Shown: piece after piece, positions 53,387-61,628 of the stretch
How the letters are laid out: each line of letters begins with the position of its first letter
How positions within the stretch are numbered: the stretch's first letter is position 1
Assembly: GCF_002272865.1 (NCBI RefSeq)
Contig: NZ_MLAP01000004.1
Span: 62,001 to 126,000, forward strand
Direction of reading: 5' to 3'
Length of the DNA stretch: 64,000 nucleotides
Source of the DNA: Helicobacter sp. 12S02634-8
GTDB taxonomy: Bacteria > Campylobacterota > Campylobacteria > Campylobacterales > Helicobacteraceae
The notes under the pieces: model-generated
What the model was told of the DNA's origin: nothing
Databases searched by the model: none
What the model saw: only the letters and a program-made list of their open reading frames with translations
Position numbers and translations under genes: made by a program

Positions 53387-54341
53387 GATTTATTCAGATA
53401 TGGGGGCTTCAAAAAAAGGCGCCATACAAGGCGTGGCCTTGCTAGATAGATTACTACAAAAAGAATATCCTGCCCTCCTAGACCAAGCCATCAAAATCAT
53501 CAACAACCCCTCCACTGCTATCTACAAAAGCTCCACAAATCAAGACAAAAAACAAGCCTTACTATGGGAGTATTGCAAAAATATCCAAGATATCTATGCA
53601 TTTTTTAGCACACAACTCATTCCTACAATCGAGCATATCGCTTCAAATCAGGGACTCCCGCTCATTATCAGCGGGGATCATACAAACGCACTGGGCACAA
53701 TCCAAGCCCTCAAGAAAGTCTATGCGCCCAAGTCAATGGGGATTATCTGGATTGATGCGCACGCAGACTTGCATACGCCCTATGACACTTCTTCGGGCAA
53801 CCTCCATGGTATGCCATTAGGGGGCTTGCTCCATCTGCCCGCACAAGGGACTAACTCACTTGACCCAAAAGCACAGGCACAATGGGAGGCACTATGCTCT
53901 CTAGGAGGGGAGAACACAGAGGGCAATCCTTTAAAACTCGTTTATATGGGCGTGCGGAGTATGGAAAAATCCGAACAAGATGCGATCAAACATTATCAAA
54001 TCCCCCTTTTTACTATCGATGCAATGCGTCAAGATATGGTCGGGGTGATCGATCAAGTCATGATTGCATTGCAAGGGGTGGAGTGTGTGTATTTGAGCGT
54101 TGATGTTGATGTGCTTGATGGCAAGTTATTCACTTCTACTGGCGTGAGGGAAAATCACGGGCTGTATGTGAGTGAGCTAGATTTGTGCTTGGAGCTTTTA
54201 ATCAAGAGATTACACCAAAGGCTTGTTGCTGTTGAATTCACTGAGTTCAATCCCGAGCTCAAAGACTCTTCTCCCAAAGACAATGCAATCATCGCAAACA
54301 CCATCTCAAAAGCCATCACACTGCTCACATCAAAGCCTTAA
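53367..54341 (+). CDS. rocF: Arginase, Helicobacter type
   Basis: Hydrolyses arginine to ornithine and urea; in urease-positive helicobacters the urea feeds acid resistance. The 324-residue enzyme keeps the dinuclear metal ligands His105 (SGDHTNALG), Asp130, His132 and Asp134 (DAHADLHT), Asp246 and Asp248 (SVDVDVLD). The usual GGDHS, DAHxDxN and PxxGTPxxGG loops are altered to GDHT, DAHADLH and TSTGVRENHG, as in H. pylori RocF from memory. The Helicobacter-specific insert containing AQWEALCSLG (about 168-177) is present. The start has AAGGAG inside the permease gene, so the two are translated together. Confidence 0.95.
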   Translation: MCWQVVEIYSDMGASKKGAIQGVALLDRLLQKEYPALLDQAIKIINNPSTAIYKSSTNQDKKQALLWEYCKNIQDIYAFFSTQLIPTIEHIASNQGLPLIISGDHTNALGTIQALKKVYAPKSMGIIWIDAHADLHTPYDTSSGNLHGMPLGGLLHLPAQGTNSLDPKAQAQWEALCSLGGENTEGNPLKLVYMGVRSMEKSEQDAIKHYQIPLFTIDAMRQDMVGVIDQVMIALQGVECVYLSVDVDVLDGKLFTSTGVRENHGLYVSELDLCLELLIKRLHQRLVAVEFTEFNPELKDSSPKDNAIIANTISKAITLLTSKP

Positions 54342-54414
54342 CCCCTTTTTTTAAAAGGACACCACACAATCCCAACACAATTTTTCAGTTTTTTAAGCAT
54401 TTATTATTTTGGTC

Positions 54415-54420
54415 TAGAAT
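54415..54420 (+). promoter_or_regulatory. -10 box of htrA
   Basis: TAGAAT, 34 bp before the htrA ATG, which itself follows AGGAG. Confidence 0.45.
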
Positions 54421-54454
54421 TTCCTTTAAATCACCTTAAAAATAGGAGTTATTT

Positions 54455-55879
54455 ATGAAATACAAGGTCATCATCAGTGCTATTTTAGCTGGAGCTTTGA
54501 GTTTAGGAGCCTTTGGTATCGAGGATATGCCCGCTGTGAGCAAACGAGTCAGTCCAGATGTGTCTTTGAACGCTGTGTATTCTTATAATGCTTCAGTCAA
54601 AGAAGCAACCAAGGCAGTAGTCAATATCTCTACACAAAAAAAGATCAAAAACCAAGTGACAAACAACCCAATGTTTAACGACCCGTTTTTTCAGCAGTTT
54701 TTTGGCGATCTCTACAATCAAATCCCAAAAGACAGGATTGAAAGGGCGTTAGGAAGTGGCGTGATCATCTCACCTGATGGCTATATCGTCACCAACAATC
54801 ATGTCATTGATGGAGCAGACAAAATCACAGTCACACTCCCAGGAAGCACACAAGAATATTCAGCCACCCTTGTAGGGGCTGATAGCGATAGCGATTTAGC
54901 CGTTATTCGTATCAACAAGCAAGGCCTGCCTTTTATCAAGTTTTCTGATAGCTCTGATTTGGCCGTGGGCGATTTGGTCTTTGCGATTGGCAATCCCTTT
55001 GGCGTGGGCGAAACTGTGACTCAAGGGATTGTTTCAGCGCTGAATAAAAATGGTATGGGTATCAATAACTATGAAAATTTCATACAAACAGACGCCTCCA
55101 TCAACCCAGGAAATTCAGGGGGCGCACTCATTGATAGCCGTGGCGCTTTGGTGGGTATCAATACAGCGATTATCTCAAGGACAGGGGGCAATCACGGTAT
55201 CGGCTTTGCAATCCCCTCTAATATGGTCAAAAATGTTGTCACACAACTTGTCAAATCAGGCAAAATCGAGAGAGGATATTTGGGCGTAGGGATCCAAGAT
55301 ATCAGCAATGATCTCAGAGAAACTTATGGAAACAATCAAGGCGCTGTCATCATCAGCCTTGAAAAAGATTCGCCAGCTAAAAAAGCAGGCTTGATGGTAT
55401 GGGACCTCATCACTGAAGTCGATGGCAAAAAAATCAAAGACGCAGCCGAGCTTAAAAATATTATCGGGTCTTTTGCTCCCAACCAAAAAGTCACTCTCAA
55501 ATATATCCGGGATAAAAAAGAGCACACCATCACCATCACGCTTGCTGAACGCAAAGGCAATAGCAAAAAAGAAGTCAGTGTCCCCAAAGGCGATATGCAA
55601 GGGCAGCTCAGTGGCTTGAAGGTAGAGTCTTTGACCCCACAAATCCGCCAGCGATATAAAATCCCCAATGATATCAATGGCGTGATTGTGACTGCTGTGA
55701 CTGAGAATTCGCCCGCTGAAAATGCAGGATTTTCTCAAGGGGATATCATCTCACAAATTGAAGATATCAGTATCAAGACAACCACAGATTTCAGCAACGC
55801 GCTCAACAAATACAAAGGCAAGACAAAAAAAATCTTAGTCTATAGCAGCAATGGCATTAAAACCATCGTAACCAAATAA
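54455..55879 (+). CDS. htrA: Periplasmic/secreted serine protease HtrA
   Basis: A 474-residue DegP/HtrA protease and chaperone. After a signal peptide (1-20) comes a trypsin-like domain with catalytic triad His116 (TNNHVIDG), Asp147 (SDSDLAV) and Ser221 (NPGNSGGA). These are the same numbers I recall for H. pylori HtrA. Two PDZ domains follow (about 265-360 and 375-470), marked by RGYLGVGIQD and PAENAGFSQGDII. H. pylori HtrA is also exported and cleaves host E-cadherin; the same may hold here but cannot be read from sequence. It is preceded by rocF and ends convergent with an MFS gene. Confidence 0.96.
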   Translation: MKYKVIISAILAGALSLGAFGIEDMPAVSKRVSPDVSLNAVYSYNASVKEATKAVVNISTQKKIKNQVTNNPMFNDPFFQQFFGDLYNQIPKDRIERALGSGVIISPDGYIVTNNHVIDGADKITVTLPGSTQEYSATLVGADSDSDLAVIRINKQGLPFIKFSDSSDLAVGDLVFAIGNPFGVGETVTQGIVSALNKNGMGINNYENFIQTDASINPGNSGGALIDSRGALVGINTAIISRTGGNHGIGFAIPSNMVKNVVTQLVKSGKIERGYLGVGIQDISNDLRETYGNNQGAVIISLEKDSPAKKAGLMVWDLITEVDGKKIKDAAELKNIIGSFAPNQKVTLKYIRDKKEHTITITLAERKGNSKKEVSVPKGDMQGQLSGLKVESLTPQIRQRYKIPNDINGVIVTAVTENSPAENAGFSQGDIISQIEDISIKTTTDFSNALNKYKGKTKKILVYSSNGIKTIVTK

Positions 55880-55899
55880 TCCCTTGCTCCCCTCCATTA

Positions 55900-55931
55900 C
55901 CAACAGCTCTATATGGCTTTGGAGCTGTTGG
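55900..55931. terminator. Strong hairpin at convergent htrA / MFS ends
   Basis: CCAACAGCTC (55900-55909) pairs perfectly with GAGCTGTTGG (55922-55931), a 10-bp stem overlapping the last codons of the MFS gene. No U-run on either side, so it may be a rho-assisted stop or 3'-end stabiliser rather than a classical terminator. Confidence 0.4.
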
Positions 55932-57078
55932 CCTTATAAGCAAAAAATATCAATGAAAGTGCAAAGAGAAAAAACAGCACCAAAGAGGGCTTCCAAGACT
56001 CTGTAAAATCATAGACAAAACCGAGCAAAATAGGGCCTATTGCTGCGATCAAATAGCCTATGGATTGTGCCATACCTGAGAGATGGGCTACATTTTGTGG
56101 CAAGGAGGCTTTCATCGAGATAAATAAAAGCGCAATACCAAACACCCCACCCATAGGAAACGCTAGCAATAAAGTCGCTACAAACACCATCATAGGGCTG
56201 CTTTGAAAATACAAAATCACAAAGGCAAAAGCATACATAGCACACAATGAGGCGATGAAAAAAAATCGATTTTTATTTTGTATTTTCGCAATCAACATTG
56301 GAGCAAAAAACGCTACAGGGATCGAGCAGAACTGATAGAGCAATGTCATATTCGAGGCAAAATGGAGTCCATAGCCCCTAGCAATCAAGATAGAGGGAAA
56401 CCAAGCGACCACACTATAAAAAATCAACGACTGCACGCCCATAAATAATGTGATCCACCAAGCTGTAGGGCTTTTGTAGATGGCAGTGGAGTGGTTGCTT
56501 GAGGGCGTGGGGCGTTGGTATTTGCGCCTGCCCCCTAGATGGGGATACCAAAGCAACAACGCCAAAATAGCAATCACCACCCACAAAGCCAAGGCATTTG
56601 CCCAGCCCAAATGCAAAGAGATAGCAACAGGGACAGAGATCCCTGCGCCAATCGTGGCTGAAACAACCAAAATCAATGAATAAAGCGCCATCACTTTGCC
56701 AAATTTCTTAGGGAATTTAGCTTTGATGACACTTGGGAGCAAGACATTAGCAATCGCAATCCCAACGCCCATAATCAAAGTCCCCGCAAATACTCCCATC
56801 ATTCCTGTATAAGAACGGATCAACTCACCAAGCGCGATACACACAAGCCCATAAAACATCATCTGCGTGTATCGAAACCTAGCTACTAAGGGCGAAAAAA
56901 ACGCAAATGCCAAAAGGGGCAGAGTCGTGATAAGCCCTGCTGTGGTGGCTGAAAAGGAATATTGTGCTTTGAGTAGCTCGATAACAGGGCCTACTGCTGT
57001 GATAGGACCCCGCAGATTGAGTGCAATGCATATGATACCCAAGAGGACAAATCGATAAAGACTTTTTTGATCACGCAT
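55909..57078 (-). CDS. MFS transporter, CynX/NimT-like
   Basis: A 389-residue twelve-helix major facilitator. The N-terminus IALNLRGPITAVGPVIELL and the first-helix pair layout with LPLLAFAFFSPLVARF are typical of the CynX family (named after cyanate and 2-nitroimidazole transporters); actual substrates are seldom known. The start is ATG 57078 with GGAG seven bases upstream; the TTG four codons earlier is less likely. A TATAAT lies at 57104-57109. It is 46 bp downstream of the TonB-dependent receptor, same strand, but appears to have its own promoter. Confidence 0.8.
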   Translation of the reverse strand: MRDQKSLYRFVLLGIICIALNLRGPITAVGPVIELLKAQYSFSATTAGLITTLPLLAFAFFSPLVARFRYTQMMFYGLVCIALGELIRSYTGMMGVFAGTLIMGVGIAIANVLLPSVIKAKFPKKFGKVMALYSLILVVSATIGAGISVPVAISLHLGWANALALWVVIAILALLLWYPHLGGRRKYQRPTPSSNHSTAIYKSPTAWWITLFMGVQSLIFYSVVAWFPSILIARGYGLHFASNMTLLYQFCSIPVAFFAPMLIAKIQNKNRFFFIASLCAMYAFAFVILYFQSSPMMVFVATLLLAFPMGGVFGIALLFISMKASLPQNVAHLSGMAQSIGYLIAAIGPILLGFVYDFTESWKPSLVLFFLFALSLIFFAYKANSSKAI

Positions 57079-57103
57079 TATCTGCTCCAAAATTAAAAAG
57101 TTT

Positions 57104-57109
57104 ATTATA
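57104..57109 (-). promoter_or_regulatory. -10 box of the MFS gene
   Basis: TATAAT on the minus strand, 25 bp before ATG 57078, in the spacer after the TonB-dependent receptor gene. Confidence 0.5.
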
Positions 57110-57124
57110 CTTTAAATTTTTGAT

Positions 57125-59236
57125 TTAAAAGTCGTATCGCAGTTCTGCATAGTAGCTTCTCCCTGCAGCAGCGATATAGCCTGCGGGGATATAGGTATCT
57201 TGACTTTTTGCTAGCTGATAGCTGAAATATTGAGAATCAAACAGATTGCGAACTCCTACATTAAAGCGCAATCCCCCTAGAGAATAGTTGAGCCCTAAAT
57301 CTGTGAGATGATAGGCTTTGATTGGGGTGTATGATGTATCTAGGGCTGTGCCAAAAAAGGCATTATTGGTAAAAATACTTAAAAATTGCCTTGAAGTTTT
57401 GAGTAAATCATAAGCAATCCCAAAGGTGATTTTATATTCCCTAGCAAGAGGGACTTTCTCGCCTTTATGTGCGCCTTTAGTGATTTGAGCATTGACATAA
57501 GAGAGGGATTCATTGATATGGAGTGCGTTCGAATCAAGCAAGTCTTGGATAGCGATGATTTCTGCGCCGAGTCTTTGGGTCTGATCGAGGTTGGTATAAG
57601 TCCAAGTAGTGCCGTGTTCGATTTGATTGACATTGATTTCATCTTGCGTGAGGGTGTAATAGAGTGTCGCACTCACATAGCTATAAGCAAACTCATCTCG
57701 ATAGCCTAACTCAAAGGTATCATAAACTTCTGGTTTTAGATGATTATAATAAATCCCTGCTTTATCAGAATTACTCAGTTGGTTGGGAGCAGGCGTGATG
57801 AAACCTCGTTCATACTTAGCATAGATATTACCTGTTGGAGAATATTTAAAATTGGGCGTGAGCTCTAGGGCATAGTTGTTTCTAAAAGTTGTCTTTGCAT
57901 AGTGTGGATCAGTCTTGGGCGCACCTTTAGAGTTCATGAGCATTTGGCTGTGCTTATCTCTGGAGATAAAATATTGGCTGATTTCATAGCGCGCACCACC
58001 ACTCAAATCAAAATGATCTCCAAAAAAATAGCGTTCGAGCGCATAAATAGAATGAGCGACTTTATGTGTATCAAGATCTGTGACCCAACTATGGTCCATA
58101 TGCATAATTGTTTTCATTTTCATCATCGGTATAGAAAGTGCATAATGGGCTTTGGCTTTTCGGTAGGCATTTTGATAGAGCAAATCATAACCAAACAGCA
58201 AGGTATTTTTGCCCTTTGTGTATTTGGCTTTAGCGTTCAGACCTGCAGCTTGGTTGAAAAACCTTGAGCCAGACTGATCAAAAGGCACACTAAGCCCCAT
58301 AGAAGACATCTGTGCTATATCAGAAACATAATCCACTGAATCCATCTCATAAAATCCGAGCAGATCAATCCCCCATTGTTGGGTATTGTATTTATAATCC
58401 ATAGACACGCTAGCAAAATCTTGAAGACTTTTTATATGCCCATCTCCTTGAGCGCGTCTGTCCTTTTTGACTTCGGCTAAGCTAATAGCAGGCGAGGTTG
58501 TGAGTATAGAGTGGGAATAGTTGGTATTGAGGTCGATAGACGCATTGGATAGAGTATAGATTGCCTCTAGCCCTGCATAATAATTCAATAAACTATCCCC
58601 CTTGCGATAACCACTCGTATTTGCGACACTCCCATCAGCTCTGATGAAAAGATGTTTGTTGATGATCTTGCCGGCAGCAATATCTGCGCGTCCAAAAAGT
58701 CCATTTTTACTCTCATATGACCCCCCTTTGAGTGTAAAAGCAGCATAATTTCTGGGATTTTGCTTGGTCTTGATATTGATCACACCCCCACGCGTCCCGT
58801 TTCCATACACCACCGCCCCACCCCCAGGGATCACTTCGATCGATTCGATATCTTCGATATTAATCATTGCAATGGGCGTGATACCGTGGCTTGTGTCTAA
58901 TAGATTGATAGGCATGCGATTGATCAGCACTTTGATGGCTGTATTTGCCTTGTCCCCTTGACCGCGCAAGTCGATATTGCCCCCAAATCCATTGTCTGCA
59001 AAACTTAGCAATGGTGTATAGCGCAATGCTTCATCTAAGGACTGATAGCCCTTGTTGCTTAAGGTTTGCTTATCAATCAGCAAGATATTTCGGGGTTCAT
59101 CTTTGAGCTCTGTATCAAAGCCCGTGGCAGCTGTGATGATTTTATCGAGCATGGCTTCATTTGTAGAAATTGAATCTTTAGTATAAGAGCACTCAAAGAC
59201 AAGAAAAAGAATCATAAAAATTGACAATACACGCAT
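57125..59236 (-). CDS. TonB-dependent outer membrane receptor, siderophore/CfrA-like
   Basis: A 703-residue receptor with a signal peptide (about 1-17) and a plug domain (about 30-150: ITAATGFDTELKDEPRNIL, ALRYTPLLSFADNGFGGNIDLRG, IESIEVIPGGGAVVYGNGTRGGVINIKTK in blocks). The 22-strand barrel ends GRSYYAELRYDF. The ATGFDTELKDEP stretch resembles the TonB-box/plug start of Campylobacter CfrA-type ferric siderophore receptors. Substrate is inferred as an iron complex, supported by a Fur-box-like element at the start. ATG 59236 with AGGAAA is preferred over the TTG/ATG starts further up, because it begins a good signal peptide. Confidence 0.88.
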   Translation of the reverse strand: MRVLSIFMILFLVFECSYTKDSISTNEAMLDKIITAATGFDTELKDEPRNILLIDKQTLSNKGYQSLDEALRYTPLLSFADNGFGGNIDLRGQGDKANTAIKVLINRMPINLLDTSHGITPIAMINIEDIESIEVIPGGGAVVYGNGTRGGVINIKTKQNPRNYAAFTLKGGSYESKNGLFGRADIAAGKIINKHLFIRADGSVANTSGYRKGDSLLNYYAGLEAIYTLSNASIDLNTNYSHSILTTSPAISLAEVKKDRRAQGDGHIKSLQDFASVSMDYKYNTQQWGIDLLGFYEMDSVDYVSDIAQMSSMGLSVPFDQSGSRFFNQAAGLNAKAKYTKGKNTLLFGYDLLYQNAYRKAKAHYALSIPMMKMKTIMHMDHSWVTDLDTHKVAHSIYALERYFFGDHFDLSGGARYEISQYFISRDKHSQMLMNSKGAPKTDPHYAKTTFRNNYALELTPNFKYSPTGNIYAKYERGFITPAPNQLSNSDKAGIYYNHLKPEVYDTFELGYRDEFAYSYVSATLYYTLTQDEINVNQIEHGTTWTYTNLDQTQRLGAEIIAIQDLLDSNALHINESLSYVNAQITKGAHKGEKVPLAREYKITFGIAYDLLKTSRQFLSIFTNNAFFGTALDTSYTPIKAYHLTDLGLNYSLGGLRFNVGVRNLFDSQYFSYQLAKSQDTYIPAGYIAAAGRSYYAELRYDF

Positions 59237-59245
59237 AATTTTTCC

Positions 59246-59266
59246 TAATAATAGCAATGATTATCA
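59246..59266 (-). promoter_or_regulatory. Possible Fur box at TonB receptor start
   Basis: The minus strand reads TGATAATCATTGCTATTATTA, resembling the classical GATAATnnnAATCATTATC-type Fur operator (TGATAATCATT half is exact). It covers the ribosome site region, 10 bp before the ATG, so binding would block elongation or an overlapping promoter. Confidence 0.5.
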
Positions 59267-59439
59267 ATATATATCTAAAATACTTAAGTGTAACTTAAAA
59301 TAATAAAAGATAGGCTTGTATAATATTTTGAGAGATAAAAAATTTAAACAGATTCCAATCAAATAGCAAAAGTAAAATAATCGATATGGTTTTATATCCA
59401 TAGCTATTTTAGAAGCAAAAAAAGAGGAGGCAGGAAAAG

Positions 59440-59499
59440 AAAAAAAGGGGGGGGGGGAGCAAATAGAGAGAGGGGGGGAGTAAAAAAAGAGAGAGGGGA
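59440..59499 (+). repeat. A7G11 tract and purine-rich degenerate repeats
   Basis: Seven As (59440-59446) and eleven Gs (59447-59457), then GAGAG, G7 (59472-59478), A7 (59482-59488) and G4 runs. The stretch from about 59410 to 59510 is almost all purine on the plus strand. It lies about 200 bp upstream of the TonB receptor start and has no convincing coding potential. Confidence 0.85.
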
Positions 59500-59612
59500 G
59501 GGGCAAAAAGTCTGCCCTATCCTCCAAACTCCACGCGCGCACGCCACCATTAGATGGAACGCATAGATGGGATTCAATTAGGCTTGATGGGATCAGAAAA
59601 TATGCAGCTATC

Positions 59613-59753
59613 CTAGAGTGTGGTCATTATGTGGTTATTTGATTGCTCCTCAAGAGAGTGGATTTTCTTGACGCACGCATTGATTTCTTTTTTCAAATCA
59701 TCACTTCTTCTATGAGTCCCTCCAATTTTGCTATATTTTTTATCGCAAACCAT
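59613..59753 (-). CDS. Small ORF (46 aa), possible fragment of a larger protein
   Basis: ATG 59751-59753 to TAG 59613-59615 encodes MVCDKKYSKIGGTHRRSDD, then LKKEINACVKKIHSLEEQ and a polar end. The amino acid balance (charged amphipathic helix at about 19-37) looks like real protein rather than noise. Upstream codons stay open in frame for another 22 residues to about 59819 without an ATG, which suggests the tail of an old longer gene. The ribosome site (AGG, 3 bases) is weak. Not recognised as any family. Confidence 0.35.
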   Translation of the reverse strand: MVCDKKYSKIGGTHRRSDDLKKEINACVKKIHSLEEQSNNHIMTTL

Positions 59754-59856
59754 ACGCCTAAAACTGCCTATTTTATGAGTCTTGATTGATATGAATTGAT
59801 TTAAATCGATTTGAATTGATTAGAGTTGATTTTTAAGAAATGGGGGATAAAACATT

Positions 59857-59934
59857 TGGTGTCAAGAGGGAGACTTGAACTCCCGACCTCCGGCTTATGA
59901 GACCAGCGCTCTAAACCAGCTGAGCTACCTTGAC
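59857..59934 (-). tRNA. tRNA with CAT anticodon (elongator Met or Ile2)
   Basis: A 78-nt cloverleaf on the minus strand: acceptor GTCAAGG/TCTTGAC (one G-U), D-arm GCTC/GAGC with loop AGCTGGTTTA, anticodon stem CTGGT/GCCGG (two G-U) with loop CTCATAA, T-arm GGGAG/CTCCC with loop TTCAAGT, discriminator A and encoded CCA. First pair G-C with no initiator-type mismatch, so not initiator tRNA. CAT may be Met, or Ile if C34 is changed to lysidine. Confidence 0.9.
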
Positions 59935-59981
59935 CTATAAAAGCTTGCCATTATAAGAAAAATACCTTTAAAAGTCAATGA

Positions 59982-60449
59982 TCAGAGGGTGACATCGACC
60001 CTTTGGACTGCATTGTAGGCATTTTTGTATCGTTCCAAAAAACTATTCAAATCTTGAGAGGCGATTCCAAAGGCTTTTTGAGCATTTTTCTTATAAGGAT
60101 CAGAATGCTCTATGTCTTGGGCGCTATATTTGCCATTATAAAAGCTTGTAAGGCTATAGAGGGATTGGGCTGCTAACATCTTATCCCCCTCGCTCATTCC
60201 AGCTGTTGCCCTTTGGAAAGCTTCATATTCATTAGCGCTCATGAGCTCTAAGACAAGCAGACCATAAGTTTCTCTTTTCTCTAAAGGCAAGGGAGGGGGT
60301 TGTGTGGTATCGTGATTTTGGTCTTGATTTTGCAGGCTATGGACTTGGGTTTTTGGGGGTGTTTGGTCGATAGGGTGTTTGGTGTGCTGGTGTGGTTGAG
60401 AAGTTTGGTGATTGAGTAGATTGTAAAGAGATGTTTTTGGTAGTTGCAT
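59982..60449 (-). CDS. Uncharacterised 155-aa protein, predicted sigma-54 flagellar gene
   Basis: No family recognised. Residues 1-58 are low-complexity, rich in Gln, His, Pro and Thr, without signal peptide or membrane segment. Residues 59-155 form a compact helical domain (TYGLLVLELMSANEYEAFQ, GDKMLAAQSLYSLTSFYNG, AFGIASQDLNSFLERYKNAY). ATG 60449 is chosen: an eight-codon longer start lacks support. A good sigma-54 promoter (60488-60505) lies right after pseC and about 30 bp before its ATG would be transcribed, so it can be made separately from pseC. Location and promoter point to a flagellar role (assembly factor or export-related), which is inference. Confidence 0.65.
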   Translation of the reverse strand: MQLPKTSLYNLLNHQTSQPHQHTKHPIDQTPPKTQVHSLQNQDQNHDTTQPPPLPLEKRETYGLLVLELMSANEYEAFQRATAGMSEGDKMLAAQSLYSLTSFYNGKYSAQDIEHSDPYKKNAQKAFGIASQDLNSFLERYKNAYNAVQRVDVTL

Positions 60450-60487
60450 ATTGATTTCCACAAGAAGCTCCAAAGTTTTAGCTTCTC

Positions 60488-60505
60488 AAGCAAAAATCAC
60501 TCCAA
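60488..60505 (-). promoter_or_regulatory. Sigma-54 promoter of the 155-aa protein gene
   Basis: The minus strand reads TTGGAGTGATTTTTGCTT, with exact GG-N10-GC spacing and only two mismatches to TTGGAACRNNNNTTGCTT. The predicted start is near 60478, about 29 bp before ATG 60449. It begins immediately after the pseC stop. A small hairpin (AGAAGCT 60463-60469 with AGCTTCT 60480-60486) spans the likely transcript start. Confidence 0.65.
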
Positions 60506-60506
60506 A

Positions 60507-61628
60507 CTAACGCACACAAGCCTTAAATTTCTCAAAAACTTTCAAAATCTTTGCAGTGCAATCTTTTGCCGACCTTAAATCCATCTTTTGGTGGCAAGGG
60601 ATAGAAATCTCAGCCCGATAAAAATCATTGGCATTTGCTAGCTGCATATCCCCCAACAGCTTTTGATACAGACTGAATTGATAAATAGGCTTATAATGCA
60701 CTTGCACGCCAAGCCCGCTTTGAAGCAAGGCTTTGAAAATCTCTTCTTTAGCGCACCAAAATTCTGGGGCAAGTATGATGGGATAGAGATGGTTGGTCGT
60801 GGTATGGGGCATATTTTGATGTAAGGTGAAAAAATAAGGATTGCCCTGAAATGCTTGGTCATAGAATTGGGCGATTTCTTCACGAATTTGCAGAAATTGA
60901 TCTAGTTTTTTGAGTTGGGAGATACCCAGGGCAGCTTGCAGCTCTGTCATTCTAAAGTTGAAACCACTCCTTGTGACTTCAGAATTCCAAAGGTCTTTTT
61001 TGACCATACCGTGTGATCGGACAAGCTTAGCTTGCTCATAAAACTCTGCACAATCAGTCACCAACGCCCCACCCTCAGCAGTTGTGATCGGCTTGATTGC
61101 GTGGAAACTAAAAATAGTCATATCAGCCAAAGTGCCAATGCGTCGATTGTGATAATATGCACCGATGGCGTGAGAGCTATCAGAGATAAAAGTCAAATGT
61201 TTGTCTGCACAAATCTCTCTGATCTTATCAGCCTCCACACTATTGCCCGCATAATCAACGCTTACAATAGCCTTTGTAGTGGGCGTGATGAGCTCAGAGA
61301 GGAGTCTTTCATTGATATTGCCATCTCTTTTAACATCACAAAATACAGGCAATGCCCCGCACTCCAATAGCATATTAGAAGTGGCTACAAAGCTAATAGG
61401 CGAGGTGATGACTTGATGGGTGCTTTGGATATTGGCTGCTTGATAAGCACTATAGAGCGCTGAAGTCGCAGAATTAAACACAAGGGCATATTTCACGCCC
61501 AAATACGCACAAAGCCTGTCTTCAAACTCTTGGGTATATTTGCCTTGCGTGAGATTGGGACTTTGCAGAGCGTCTAAGACAGCCTTGATGTCGTCTTCTT
61601 GGATACATTGTGTGCTATATGGGATCAT
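60507..61628 (-). CDS. pseC: UDP-4-amino-4,6-dideoxy-N-acetyl-beta-L-altrosamine transaminase
   Basis: PLP aminotransferase (DegT/DnrJ/EryC1 family) for the second step of pseudaminic acid synthesis, 373 residues. Visible motifs are FNSATSALYSAYQAANI, VDYAGNSVEADKI, FISDSSHAIGAYY and the PLP-lysine segment FSFHAIKPITTAEGGALV, with RSHGMVKKDLW and GFNFRMTELQAALG following. It overlaps the upstream flagellin-like gene by 4 bp, and its transcription probably starts at the sigma-54 site at 62341. This is the H. pylori HP0366-type gene from memory, located apart from pseFGHI. pseB is not in the window. Confidence 0.92.
   Translation of the reverse strand: MIPYSTQCIQEDDIKAVLDALQSPNLTQGKYTQEFEDRLCAYLGVKYALVFNSATSALYSAYQAANIQSTHQVITSPISFVATSNMLLECGALPVFCDVKRDGNINERLLSELITPTTKAIVSVDYAGNSVEADKIREICADKHLTFISDSSHAIGAYYHNRRIGTLADMTIFSFHAIKPITTAEGGALVTDCAEFYEQAKLVRSHGMVKKDLWNSEVTRSGFNFRMTELQAALGISQLKKLDQFLQIREEIAQFYDQAFQGNPYFFTLHQNMPHTTTNHLYPIILAPEFWCAKEEIFKALLQSGLGVQVHYKPIYQFSLYQKLLGDMQLANANDFYRAEISIPCHQKMDLRSAKDCTAKILKVFEKFKACVR

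Noticed and set aside
59264-59542. A 92-codon minus frame covering the purine tract
   Set aside because: Its P/S/F-rich sequence is just the translation of the G- and A-runs, and it covers the TonB receptor's control region.
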